Source of the DNA: Rheinheimera tangshanensis
Lineage (GTDB): Bacteria > Pseudomonadota > Gammaproteobacteria > Enterobacterales > Alteromonadaceae
Length of the DNA: 64,000 nt
Assembly: GCF_014645135.1 (NCBI RefSeq)
Contig: NZ_BMLH01000001.1
Span: 310,001 to 374,000 of the forward strand
Reading direction: 5' to 3'
Shown: positions 18,926 to 27,055 of the stretch, in pieces
How positions within the stretch are numbered: the stretch's first letter is position 1
Layout of the letters: each line of letters begins with the position of its first letter
The notes under the pieces: model-generated
The model's database searches: none
Told to the model about the DNA's origin: nothing
Seen by the model: the letters and a program-made list of their open reading frames with translations, nothing else
Program-made: the position numbers and the translations under genes

Positions 18926-19393
18926 TCAAGGCCTTGCGCCTGGATAACCCAATTGACGCCAGGATTCATAGACAAATACTGACACTGCATTGGAAAGATT
19001 CATCGAACGACTATCAGGCGTCATTGGAATGCGCAGCCACTGTTCTTTAGGTAAGGTCGCCAGCAGATCCGCAGGCAAACCACGGCTCTCAGGGCCAAAG
19101 ACCAAGGCATCACCTAATTGATAAACCGCATCACTATGGTGATGGCTGCCTTTAGTAGTGCAGGCAAAGACCCGGGTTGGTTGAACGTCCGTTAAAAATG
19201 CCGCAAAGTTTGCATGACGTTTCACATCCGCAAATTCGTGATAATCAAGACCCGCTCTTTTAATACGTTTATCATCCCAGGCAAACCCCAATGGCTCAAT
19301 TAAATGCAGACGAAAGCCAGTGTTGGCACAAAGACGAATAATGTTGCCTGTATTAGGCGGGATTTCAGGTTCATATAACACTATGTCTAGCAT
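18926..19393 (-). CDS. trmL: tRNA (cytidine/uridine-34-2'-O)-methyltransferase TrmL
   Basis: 155 residues, SPOUT-class knotted methyltransferase that 2'-O-methylates the wobble base of tRNA-Leu isoacceptors. The start [46 protein letters not shown] and [18 protein letters not shown] follow the E. coli sequence closely. The ATG at 19393 matches the family N terminus; an upstream in-frame start at 19444 would add 17 unconserved residues. It diverges from fieF with 84 bases between the chosen starts. Confidence 0.96.
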   Translation of the reverse strand: MLDIVLYEPEIPPNTGNIIRLCANTGFRLHLIEPLGFAWDDKRIKRAGLDYHEFADVKRHANFAAFLTDVQPTRVFACTTKGSHHHSDAVYQLGDALVFGPESRGLPADLLATLPKEQWLRIPMTPDSRSMNLSNAVSVFVYESWRQLGYPGARP

Positions 19394-19477
19394 GATGATT
19401 TCCAAATTCTTAAGCGCTGTGAGTGTAACAAAATTGGCGTACAATGCCTATGGATGCTGATGATGAAAGAGGCGCAT

Positions 19478-20422
19478 ATGGATAGTTTAAATACGAAGAA
19501 AACAAGGACTACAGATTACCAACTGTGGGTGAAACGTTCAGGCTACCTGACGTTAACCATAGCTCTTACTATTCTGTTGCTGAAGTTCAGCGCAGTACTG
19601 GCAACCAATTCCAGTTCGGTGCTGGCCTCTTTTACCGATGCTTCTATGGATTTGTTGGTCTCAGTATTGAATTTCGCTGTATTGCGGTATGCGTTGCGTC
19701 CTGCCGATGACAATCACAGTTTTGGTCATGGCAAAGCGGAGGCTGTGATGGCCTTGTTGCAGGCTGCTTTTTTAACTGGCGCAGCGGTGTTGTTGTTAAC
19801 TCAGGCGTTCAGTCGTTTTCACCAGACAGAAGTCGTACAGCAATTGGAATTTGGGATGGGCATAACACTGCTTTGTGCATTGTTAACCCTGACTCTGGTT
19901 ATGGCTCAGCGCTGGATCATTAAGCGCACTGGCTCTTTAGCGGTCAAGGCTGATCTACTGCATTATCGCAGTGATTTATTAATGAACCTGCTGGTGATAG
20001 TGGCGCTGTTTTTCGCCAGTCAGAACTTACTTTGGGTGGACAACCTGGTGGCCATACTGATCTGTGGTTATTTACTCTACAGCGCATACGAACTGGCAAA
20101 AGAGGCGCTACAGCATTTACTGGACGAACAATTACCTGAAGAGCAGTTGTTACTAATAGAGCAAGCTTTACTGACTCAGCCTGAAGTGCTTGCTGTAGAG
20201 CAACTAAAAACCCGTCAGGCTGGGCCCCATATATTTATTCAATTACGTCTGGTGCTTAAGGATGATTTATCTTTATTGGCCTCTCATAGCATAGTGGATA
20301 AAGCTGAGCAGCAGCTGATGACTTTATACAAACAAGCCGAAGTTATTATTCATGCAGAGCCTTATTCAGAGTCCGAGCTGAAGCACAAAACGGTTCAGAG
20401 CCGCAAAGAACTGGTTACGTAG
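19478..20422 (+). CDS. fieF: Cation-efflux (CDF) transporter FieF/YiiP
   Basis: 314 residues. Proton-coupled inner-membrane exporter of Zn(II)/Fe(II). Six predicted transmembrane segments, then a cytosolic domain. The transport-site aspartates are in FTDASMDLL and the paired site is in LHYRSDLLMN; NHSFGHGKAEA is the family's metal-binding loop, and the C-terminal domain has RQAGPHIFIQL and IIHAEP. The ATG at 19478 has AGAGG 6 bases ahead; earlier in-frame ATGs (19454, 19460) are less well placed. Its last 57 bases overlap, on the other strand, the end of pldB. Confidence 0.92.
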   Translation: MDSLNTKKTRTTDYQLWVKRSGYLTLTIALTILLLKFSAVLATNSSSVLASFTDASMDLLVSVLNFAVLRYALRPADDNHSFGHGKAEAVMALLQAAFLTGAAVLLLTQAFSRFHQTEVVQQLEFGMGITLLCALLTLTLVMAQRWIIKRTGSLAVKADLLHYRSDLLMNLLVIVALFFASQNLLWVDNLVAILICGYLLYSAYELAKEALQHLLDEQLPEEQLLLIEQALLTQPEVLAVEQLKTRQAGPHIFIQLRLVLKDDLSLLASHSIVDKAEQQLMTLYKQAEVIIHAEPYSESELKHKTVQSRKELVT

Positions 20423-21370
20423 CGGGTCGGTTTCAAAAATAATTTCATGCAAAGCGCCCTGAATTTGTACCAATTCACAAGGCTGGCCTTGCTCTGAGTG
20501 TTTCTGCTGATACAGCTGCTGCATTTGGTTGTCTACCACAGGATCCTCTGTTGCCTGCAGGATCAATTGAGGCAAGGTCAGAGCGGCTGCCTGTTGCAAC
20601 GCCTTGATGGCGAGCAGGGATTGTTGTAACCATCGACTGGATACTCCGCCTAGTTGTAATTGTGGCTGGGCCTGATACAGCTGGCGAAACAGCTGATAAC
20701 GCACAGGGCTGTGAGTCAGATGATTGCCGGCAAAAGCTTTATCCTGATAAGGGGTTTGACCCGGAAAGTAGCTGCTTTGTCTGCCGCATAAATTATTCAG
20801 TGTTGTAATAAAGCTCACCAGTATTGTTGCTACTGTTTTTGGCAAAGGCTTGCTTTGAATGCCAAACATAGGGGAACAATACACAGCTCCGCTAAAACCA
20901 TGCTGAGGATGTTGCTGCAAATAACGGCACAAAATGGCACTACCCATGGAGTGCGCTAATCCCAGGAGCGGAGCTTGTTGTGTAGGCACTATGTGCTGCT
21001 CTAGCCACAGTGCGAAGTCCTGCACATAGTGCTGAAAATCAGCCACATCACCTAAATGCCTATCTGCATTGATCCTGTCCGACAACCCCTGACCGCGGTG
21101 ATCAATCAAATGCACAGTAAAACCTGCCTGATACAAATCAAAGCAAAATTCCTGATACTTCTGCGCTGCCTCAATACGGCCGGGAGACAGCACTATTTCA
21201 GCGCGTGGCGCCGGGTGACGGAAGCAGCTGTAACAAATCTGCGTCTGGTCAACACTTAAAAAGGATTGATGCAGACCTTGTTGCCAGAACTTTTGTAATT
21301 CAGGCTGAGCCTGTGTCAGTTGCTGTTCGGTAAAACTGGCAGTCAAAGGTTTATGTGATGGTGCAGACAA
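20366..21370 (-). CDS. pldB: Lysophospholipase L2 (alpha/beta hydrolase)
   Basis: 334 residues, resembling E. coli PldB throughout: SPGRIEAAQKYQEFCFDLY, DHRGQGLSDR, PMFGIQSKPLPK, LILQATEDPVVDN and GALHEIIFE. The nucleophile serine is in LAHSMGSA (Ser141); the acid and histidine are likely in EDPVVD and GALHEI. It hydrolyses lysophospholipids at the inner membrane. The start is a TTG at 21370 with AAGGA seven bases upstream; there is no suitable ATG. It begins 10 bases after cpxA, so it is probably a third gene of the cpxRA operon, which suggests membrane-lipid repair is part of the envelope response (inference). Confidence 0.9.
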   Translation of the reverse strand: MSAPSHKPLTASFTEQQLTQAQPELQKFWQQGLHQSFLSVDQTQICYSCFRHPAPRAEIVLSPGRIEAAQKYQEFCFDLYQAGFTVHLIDHRGQGLSDRINADRHLGDVADFQHYVQDFALWLEQHIVPTQQAPLLGLAHSMGSAILCRYLQQHPQHGFSGAVYCSPMFGIQSKPLPKTVATILVSFITTLNNLCGRQSSYFPGQTPYQDKAFAGNHLTHSPVRYQLFRQLYQAQPQLQLGGVSSRWLQQSLLAIKALQQAAALTLPQLILQATEDPVVDNQMQQLYQQKHSEQGQPCELVQIQGALHEIIFETDPLRNQFFAALNRFVLQLGL

Positions 21371-21380
21371 TCAAAGATCC

Positions 21381-22742
21381 TTAGTGGCTCAGAGGTAACA
21401 AAATCCGTATTAATAAACCGCCTGTTGCAGGTACAGAAGCTTCGATACTGCCCTGATGTTGCCGTATGGCTGAGGCCGCTATCGCCAGGCCAAGGCCCGT
21501 ACCATTTTGATGTTCGCGTACTGTCGATACCCGATAAAAAGGCGAAAAAATGTGCGATAAACTTTCTTCCGGTACACCAGGCCCCTGATCCTGTATCAGC
21601 AATTCGAGCTGTTGTTCGTGTTGCTTCAGCGTGCATAAAATCAAGCTTTCTGCCGGGCTGTATTTAATAGCGTTTCGCAGCACATTTTCAATAGCACGGC
21701 CCAATAAACGTTGATCTGCGGCCAACCAGCACTGTTCAGGTGCATTGAGCTGTACCTGTTGTTGTTTTGCGTCGGCCTCCAGTTGATTTAACTCAATAAT
21801 AGCGCTGAGCAGTTCTGTTAAGTCCAACTGCTGTTTTTCCAACGGGTACTGACCTGCATCGAGGCGACTGAAGGTTAATAACTCATCCAACAGTTGATCC
21901 AAAAGTTTCAACTCCATTTCTATACGCTGCAATTGCGGATGGTCACCTTGACGTTGTTGCAATGCCAGGGCTAATTGCGAGCGGGTCAGTGGAGAACGTA
22001 ATTCATGCGACACATCCCGCAGTAGGCGCTGCTGATTATGGATCAGGTTTTCTATCTGGGCCGCCATGGTATTAAAGCCCCGGCCTAAATCACCCAGTTC
22101 ATCTTTACGGGCAGCCAGGGCGGTCACCCTGTTGTCCAGTTCTCCTTGAGCAAACTTTAAATGGCTGCTGCTGAGTTCACGTAAAGGCCGGGTGATCGAC
22201 AAGGCCAGAATGAGACTGGCTACCGCCGATACGGCCAGAAGCAAAGTCAGTAATGAGCCTTCCGGCAGTGCATGCAGTTGCCACCAGGCTTGTTCAGGTC
22301 GTTGTTTTAACTGAAACAACGCAATATTTTTGTCTGAAATGACTGTCAGCAAGGGTCCGGCCACATAGGTATTTTTGTGCACCAGTAAACGCGGACGGTT
22401 CAGTTGCGACAGTTCAGTCAGCCAATTCGGATCAAAGTTTGAGGGCAAAGCGTCCGGATTGAGTAACTGATTGCTGTCCACATCGACCATCAGCCAACGC
22501 CCTTTGTATTTACGTTCCAAATCGCGTTGTAAGGTCGTCAGGTTGGCAAAAGGCTGAAAGTGTTCTTTCAGGTGCCTGAATTGCTCTGCGACAGGGTGAG
22601 GTAAACGCCGTATTTCAGTTTGTTCAGGCCAGCCTCTGGCGAGTAAAATTGCGCCAGCCACGGCTACAGACAGCACCAGCCAAAACCACAAAAAAATTCG
22701 GCCAGCCAGATAGTTCACCGGATTACAGCGGGACCAGTTCAT
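21381..22742 (-). CDS. cpxA: Envelope-stress sensor histidine kinase CpxA
   Basis: 453 residues. Transmembrane helices at about 14-35 and 163-183 enclose a periplasmic domain of about 125 residues; a HAMP linker follows, then HisKA with the phospho-accepting histidine in DVSHELRSPLTRSQL (His246), and an ATPase domain with ENVLRNAIKYSP, DQGPGVPEE, FSPFYRV and GTGLGLAI. The order of motifs and the RIFLWFW start fit CpxA. It starts 2 bases after the cpxR stop. The cpxP-type gene sits divergently next to cpxR, as in E. coli, which supports the assignment over a generic OmpR-class kinase. Confidence 0.88.
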   Translation of the reverse strand: MNWSRCNPVNYLAGRIFLWFWLVLSVAVAGAILLARGWPEQTEIRRLPHPVAEQFRHLKEHFQPFANLTTLQRDLERKYKGRWLMVDVDSNQLLNPDALPSNFDPNWLTELSQLNRPRLLVHKNTYVAGPLLTVISDKNIALFQLKQRPEQAWWQLHALPEGSLLTLLLAVSAVASLILALSITRPLRELSSSHLKFAQGELDNRVTALAARKDELGDLGRGFNTMAAQIENLIHNQQRLLRDVSHELRSPLTRSQLALALQQRQGDHPQLQRIEMELKLLDQLLDELLTFSRLDAGQYPLEKQQLDLTELLSAIIELNQLEADAKQQQVQLNAPEQCWLAADQRLLGRAIENVLRNAIKYSPAESLILCTLKQHEQQLELLIQDQGPGVPEESLSHIFSPFYRVSTVREHQNGTGLGLAIAASAIRQHQGSIEASVPATGGLLIRILLPLSH

Positions 22743-22744
22743 CG

Positions 22745-23437
22745 CTATTCGCCTTCCAGCAAGACATAACCTAAGCCTCTTAAGGTCTGAATTTTCTCAG
22801 CCTCATCGTAGTGAGCAATTTTTTTGCGGATATTACTGATATGCATGTCCAGACTGCGATCGTACAGTTGCAATCTTTTCCCCAGAGCCAGCTGACTTAA
22901 ATCTTCTTTACTGACTACATCTCCGGCATGGCGCATCAACAGTTCAAGAATTTGGTATTCAGTGGCGGTCAGTACCAGCACATTGTCCTCCACAAAAATC
23001 TGGCGTTTGGCGCTATCCAGCCTAAGACTATTCACTTGCAATGACGCCAGTTGAGGTTGCTGCTGTTGCTGGATCAGCTCAACCCGGCGCAAAATAGCTT
23101 TGATGCGTGCCACCAGCTCACGGGGGCTAAAAGGTTTGGCCAGATAATCATCTGCACCGAGTTCAAGCCCAACCACCCTGTCTATTTCATCCCCGCGAGC
23201 GGTCAGCATCAGTACAGGACAATAACTATATTGGCGTAGCTGTTTTAATACCGTCAGGCCATCCATACCCGGTAACATGATATCCAGCAGCACCAATTGA
23301 AAAGCGTTGGATCTGGCCAGTTCCAGACCTTCAGGCCCCTGATGCACAGCTTTAAACTCATAACCGTCCAGTTGCAGATACTCGGCAACCAGTTGGGTCA
23401 GCGCTACATCGTCATCAATCATTAATATAGAAGTCAT
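22745..23437 (-). CDS. cpxR: Envelope-stress response regulator CpxR
   Basis: 230 residues. Receiver domain with acidic pocket IDDD (8-10) and phospho-accepting Asp52 in LLDIMLPG; MLTARG and GADDYLAKPF complete it. C-terminal winged-helix OmpR-type domain with LTATEYQILELL, GKRLQLYDRSLDMHISNIRKK and LRGLGYVL, as in CpxR. The ATG at 23437 (GGAG upstream) gives the family length; 22 further in-frame residues upstream to 23503 would read through the CpxR boxes. First gene of cpxR-cpxA-pldB and probably autoregulated through the boxes at 23465-23510. Confidence 0.9.
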   Translation of the reverse strand: MTSILMIDDDVALTQLVAEYLQLDGYEFKAVHQGPEGLELARSNAFQLVLLDIMLPGMDGLTVLKQLRQYSYCPVLMLTARGDEIDRVVGLELGADDYLAKPFSPRELVARIKAILRRVELIQQQQQPQLASLQVNSLRLDSAKRQIFVEDNVLVLTATEYQILELLMRHAGDVVSKEDLSQLALGKRLQLYDRSLDMHISNIRKKIAHYDEAEKIQTLRGLGYVLLEGE

Positions 23438-23464
23438 TCTGGCTCCAGAGCATTTTTTGCCAGT

Positions 23465-23510
23465 GTAAAAGACAGCGTAAACTTGTTGCAGTCCTTTACA
23501 CAACCTTTAC
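23465..23510. promoter_or_regulatory. CpxR-box candidates between cpxR and cpxP
   Basis: Two pairs of GTAAA repeats: GTAAA (23465-23469) with GTAAA (23477-23481) on the plus strand, 7-base gap; and on the minus strand GTAAA twice (TTTAC at 23495-23499 and 23506-23510), 6-base gap. The known CpxR consensus is two GTAAA direct repeats about 5 bases apart. Each pair faces one of the divergent genes, fitting control of both cpxP and cpxRA-pldB. Confidence 0.75.
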
Positions 23511-23595
23511 GTTGGCTTTGCGCTGCTTTGCATTGGGTATCGTAAGCTATCACTGTCGCAATGAGAGCCAAACAAGGCAAATGAGGAAAGACACT

Positions 23596-24051
23596 ATGAA
23601 ACATTCTACAGTGATTGCATTGGTATTCAGTGGTTTATTAGCTGCCACCAGCATCAGCAGTTTTGCAGGCCCTGACCGTGGTCATGAAGGCCACGGCCCG
23701 GCAGCTGGTTTTCATATGAAAGCCTTAAAAGGGCTGGATTTAACGGAGGCACAAAAAGATCAAATTAAAACTCTAATGGAACAACACCGCGCCAGCATGC
23801 CAAAACGCGATGAACTCAAACCAGAAATGGAGCAGCTCAAAGCCCTGGTGCAGGCAGATACTTTTGACGAGGCGGCGGTGCGGGCTTTATTGGAGTCCAG
23901 ACAGAAAGACAAACTGGATCACGAAGTGGCCCGCGCTAAATTACAGTTTGAGATCAATAAGGTGCTGACAGTGGAGCAAAAAGCTAAATTAGCAGAGCGT
24001 CAGCAAAAATGGCAGGAAAAAGCTAAGGCCAGAGCAGAAGCTAAGTCTTAA
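23596..24051 (+). CDS. cpxP: CpxP/Spy-family periplasmic chaperone
   Basis: 151 residues. Signal peptide (about 1-25, ending near SFA), then a helical Spy/CpxP fold with two LTxxQ-type motifs (LDLTEAQKDQIK and VLTVEQKAKLAE) and a histidine-rich stretch after the signal (RGHEGHGP). Members act as periplasmic chaperones or inhibitors of CpxA. The ATG at 23596 with AGGA ahead is preferred over upstream in-frame codons that would hide the signal peptide. Divergent from cpxR across CpxR-type boxes. Spy rather than CpxP cannot be excluded from sequence, but position favours cpxP. Confidence 0.85.
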   Translation: MKHSTVIALVFSGLLAATSISSFAGPDRGHEGHGPAAGFHMKALKGLDLTEAQKDQIKTLMEQHRASMPKRDELKPEMEQLKALVQADTFDEAAVRALLESRQKDKLDHEVARAKLQFEINKVLTVEQKAKLAERQQKWQEKAKARAEAKS

Positions 24052-24065
24052 TTTAAACAGCTGAG

Positions 24066-24102
24066 AAACGGCGGTCTGCTGATGCAGGCTGCCGTTTTTT
24101 TA
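24066..24102 (+). terminator. Rho-independent terminator after cpxP
   Basis: AAACGGC (24066-24072) pairs with GCCGTTT (24091-24097), with an inner CTGC/GCAG stem, followed by a run of seven or more T. It begins 15 bases after the cpxP stop. Confidence 0.88.
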
Positions 24103-24201
24103 TTGATAAAGCTGCACTTACTCTTTCACGATCATCACACCGTGCTTTCCTTACCAGCTTGACACTGCTAACTTATCGCTTTTTGCGTTTTGGGGTGAGT
24201 T

Positions 24202-24717
24202 ATGAAAAAAAGTCTGTCGTATTTGAACTGGAGCCTTGCGCAGTTAAAGTGGACCAGCCTGGGCAGTTTTGTGTTGGCTGCGGCTGCAGTGGCTGTGTTT
24301 GTTTTTTTTCCAAAATACACAGTGCAAAGTGATGGCTCAGATTTATTGCAGGTACCCGCGGTCCTCAGCGGCATGAACTGTGATGCTGATTTAGCCGGTA
24401 AAGGCATTATTTATCTAAAAAGCAGCTTGTCGACGGAGTGGTTACCGCTGCAAGGCAGACAGGATTGCGACAATACCCAGCAGTTGTATGGCTTTTTAAA
24501 CAGGGAAAATCAGCTGATATTTTTTATTGAAAACAAAGTCGGAGACTTCTTAATTCACGGTGTGCGCACTTCGGCGACCAACAAAAAACTGCTGTGGCCG
24601 GAAAACAACATCATCGTAATGAACAAGTGGAACAGTCTGCCGCTGGTACTGGCATTCGTCTTCTTTGTCTGTGGCGTGATGTTTTGGCGAGCTTATGCGC
24701 AGCGTACTGAGTTTTAA
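24202..24717 (+). CDS. Hypothetical two-helix membrane protein
   Basis: 171 residues, not recognised. A hydrophobic helix near residues 20-38 (GSFVLAAAAVAVFVFFP) and another near 145-163 (PLVLAFVFFVCGVMFW) bracket a predicted extracytoplasmic domain of about 105 residues with two cysteines (MNCDAD and RQDCDN) that could form a disulfide. The layout resembles small DUF3592-like membrane proteins, but I cannot assign it to that family. GGTGAG precedes the ATG. Monocistronic; its stop overlaps the convergent LysR gene by 4 bases. Confidence 0.65.
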   Translation: MKKSLSYLNWSLAQLKWTSLGSFVLAAAAVAVFVFFPKYTVQSDGSDLLQVPAVLSGMNCDADLAGKGIIYLKSSLSTEWLPLQGRQDCDNTQQLYGFLNRENQLIFFIENKVGDFLIHGVRTSATNKKLLWPENNIIVMNKWNSLPLVLAFVFFVCGVMFWRAYAQRTEF

Positions 24718-25604
24718 GCAGCTACTGGCCGTAGTTGTTCTGTCAGCCACTGAATAAAATGAGCCACAGCGGTGCTTTGTATGCTGTCGGTTTTGTAATG
24801 CAACTGATATTGGCCCCAGGGCAGCTGATAGCTGAACTGGCGTAATGCCACCAACTGACCGCTGGCTAAAGCTGTGCCAGCGATAAAGTCATTCGACAAG
24901 GCAAAGCCACTACCCGCTGTGACAGCTTTTGTCGCCAATAATGCCAGATTGACATAACGCAGTTGCATAGCCGCTGGGCTGCGTAGCTGCTGATGTTGAC
25001 ACCATAATTGCCAGTCTTCCCCGGTTTCTGAACTGTAAAGCGGGTAATGCAGTAATTCAGCTGCGTTGTCCGTCTTTAATAGTTGAAACTGAGCCGGAGC
25101 ACACACCGGATACCAGAACTCAGTTCGTAGTTGCCGGCTGACAAAACCAGCCGGAGCAGGCCAGGTGCCCAGGATAATATCGTATAGCTCAGGATCGGCG
25201 TTATTTGCCATCGAAGCCATATCCAACAAGGTATCCAACTCCGGATGTTGTTGTTTAAACAACTCCAGACGGGGAGCCAGCCACTCTACAGCTATGGAGG
25301 TTTGTGCCAGAATTTTGAGTTGGACAGGCGGCTGATTGAGTAAATGCTGAGTCACAGAATTTAGCCGGACAAAACAGTCCCGCACCACTGAATACAACAT
25401 ATCGCCGGACTGGGTCAGCTCGACACTTTTATTTTGTCTCAGCAGCAAAGGCTGGCCAATAAAGTCTTCCAACAGTTTCACCTGATGACTGACTGCACTT
25501 TGAGTAACATAAAGTTGTTCTGCCGCTTTGCTAAAACTTTTTAGTCGTGCTGTGGCTTCAAAGGCTTGCAGTGCTTTCAGTGGAGGTAACATGGATGAAT
25601 CCAA
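24714..25604 (-). CDS. LysR-family transcriptional regulator (GcvA-like)
   Basis: 296 residues. N-terminal winged HTH with the GcvA-type opening LPPLKALQAFEATARLKSF and SKAAEQLYVTQSAVSHQVK, then an effector-binding domain of two lobes (about 90-290). GcvA-like members often control a neighbouring divergent gene; here that gene is an M24 peptidase, 86 bases away across an inverted repeat. The effector might be a dipeptide or amino acid (inference only). Confidence 0.88.
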   Translation of the reverse strand: MDSSMLPPLKALQAFEATARLKSFSKAAEQLYVTQSAVSHQVKLLEDFIGQPLLLRQNKSVELTQSGDMLYSVVRDCFVRLNSVTQHLLNQPPVQLKILAQTSIAVEWLAPRLELFKQQHPELDTLLDMASMANNADPELYDIILGTWPAPAGFVSRQLRTEFWYPVCAPAQFQLLKTDNAAELLHYPLYSSETGEDWQLWCQHQQLRSPAAMQLRYVNLALLATKAVTAGSGFALSNDFIAGTALASGQLVALRQFSYQLPWGQYQLHYKTDSIQSTAVAHFIQWLTEQLRPVAA

Positions 25605-25616
25605 TTCATGATGTGT

Positions 25617-25639
25617 TGAATTTATATCATTTTAATTCA
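25617..25639. promoter_or_regulatory. Candidate LysR operator
   Basis: Inverted repeat TGAATT (25617-25622), 11-base AT-rich spacer, AATTCA (25634-25639), fitting the T-N11-A form of LysR sites, in the gap between the LysR gene and the divergent peptidase. A further ATGAAT/ATTCAT pair overlaps the lysR start (about 25594-25610). Confidence 0.5.
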
Positions 25640-25690
25640 TGTAATCACAGCTGCATACTTTGAACTATCAACAGAATAGCGGAGCAGAGA

Positions 25691-26899
25691 ATGAGTCAGA
25701 TAGGCGGGAAAACCAAACAACAAGCGCTGGACAGCTTAGAACCTATGATCGCGGGCGTCGAAGCCATCAGCGCCGCTGAGTATCAGGCCCGTATTCACAA
25801 GGCACAGCAGCTAATGCAGCAGCAGGGTATAGATGCTTTATTCCTGAATGCGGGTACTAATTTAAGTTACTTTACTGGTACCCTTTGGTACGCCAGTGAG
25901 CGTTTGGTTGGTGCTTTGCTGCCAGCTAGTGGGGAGCTGGTCTACATCAGTCCTGTATTTGAAATCCCGACTCTGGCAAGTTTTCAGGTGATGAAAGGCG
26001 AGGTTTTGGGTTGGCATGAACATGAAAATCCGTACGAGCTGTTGCTGAGCACCTTCAAGCAACGCTGTGCTAAAGCCGAACCAGTGCTGGCGCTGGATGA
26101 CAGCAGTGCGTTTTTTATCTTCGAAGGTTTACGTCAGGCTGATCCAAAGCAGCAGGTCGTCAGTGCTAAAGCCATTACACAAGGTTGCAGAGCGCAGAAG
26201 TCGGCAGCAGAAATAGCCATTATGCAGCGAGCTATGGATATGACCTTAGCTGTACACAAAGCTGTGGCCAGTATTTTGTATGAAGGCATCAGTACAGCGG
26301 AAGTGGAAGCTTTTATTGATGACGCCCACCGTAAAGTCGGGGCCAGTGGTTCGTACTTTTGCATCGTGTTATTTGGACCAGATTCGGCGTACCCGCATGG
26401 GGTGAAAACGCCAAAAAACCTTGAAAAGGGCGATATGGTGTTGATTGATACGGGCTGTCGTTTATTGGGCTATGTCTCTGACATCACCCGCAGTTATGTC
26501 TTTGGTCAGCCTACAGCTCGTCAGCGTGACATCTGGTCTGCAGAAAAGGCTGCTCAGGCGGCAGCTTTTGCAGCGGCAAAGTTGGGTTTGGCTTGTGGAC
26601 TGGTGGATGCCGCAGCCCGTGAAGTATTGGAGTCTCATGGCTTAGGACCGGATTATGCTCTGCCTGGTTTACCACACAGAACAGGCCATGGTATCGGCAT
26701 GGACATTCACGAAGGGCCTTATCTGGTGCGCAATGAACACACGCCACTGGCTGTTGGGATGTGCTTTAGTAACGAACCTATGATCTGCGTACCAGGTGAA
26801 TTTGGCGTACGGCTTGAAGATCATTTTTATATGACAGCCTCAGGTCCCCGTTGGTTTACTGAACCAGCCATCAGCATAGAGCAACCTTTTCCGCTTTAA
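25691..26899 (+). CDS. M24-family Xaa-Pro peptidase (creatinase/prolidase-like)
   Basis: 402 residues. N-terminal creatinase-like domain (about 25-165: GIDALFLNAGTNLSYFTG) and a C-terminal pita-bread metallopeptidase domain. All five metal ligands of active M24 enzymes can be found: Asp in VLIDTGCR, Asp in VSDITR, His in RTGHGIGMDIHEGP, Glu in NEPMI and Glu in GVRLEDHF. It should remove an N-terminal residue before proline or split Xaa-Pro dipeptides in the cytoplasm; no signal peptide. GGAG ahead of the ATG. Probably controlled by the divergent LysR regulator. Confidence 0.9.
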   Translation: MSQIGGKTKQQALDSLEPMIAGVEAISAAEYQARIHKAQQLMQQQGIDALFLNAGTNLSYFTGTLWYASERLVGALLPASGELVYISPVFEIPTLASFQVMKGEVLGWHEHENPYELLLSTFKQRCAKAEPVLALDDSSAFFIFEGLRQADPKQQVVSAKAITQGCRAQKSAAEIAIMQRAMDMTLAVHKAVASILYEGISTAEVEAFIDDAHRKVGASGSYFCIVLFGPDSAYPHGVKTPKNLEKGDMVLIDTGCRLLGYVSDITRSYVFGQPTARQRDIWSAEKAAQAAAFAAAKLGLACGLVDAAAREVLESHGLGPDYALPGLPHRTGHGIGMDIHEGPYLVRNEHTPLAVGMCFSNEPMICVPGEFGVRLEDHFYMTASGPRWFTEPAISIEQPFPL

Positions 26900-26923
26900 T
26901 TCAGCGTGGCTCAGTCGTATTCG

Positions 26924-26952
26924 AACCAGCTGCTTTGAGTGGCTGGTTTTAC
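26924..26952 (+). terminator. Probable terminator after the M24 peptidase gene
   Basis: AACCAGC (26924-26930) and GCTGGTT (26942-26948) form a hairpin followed by TTTACCTTTT. The T run is interrupted, so termination may be partial. Confidence 0.6.
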
Positions 26953-27055
26953 CTTTTGCTGATATTCAGTAACTTTTGCCAACCGAACCATTACAAATGG
27001 TCACAGGGTTTTTCCTGGTTGTTCTTAGACTAGAGCTAACTGAAGGAGATCTGTG

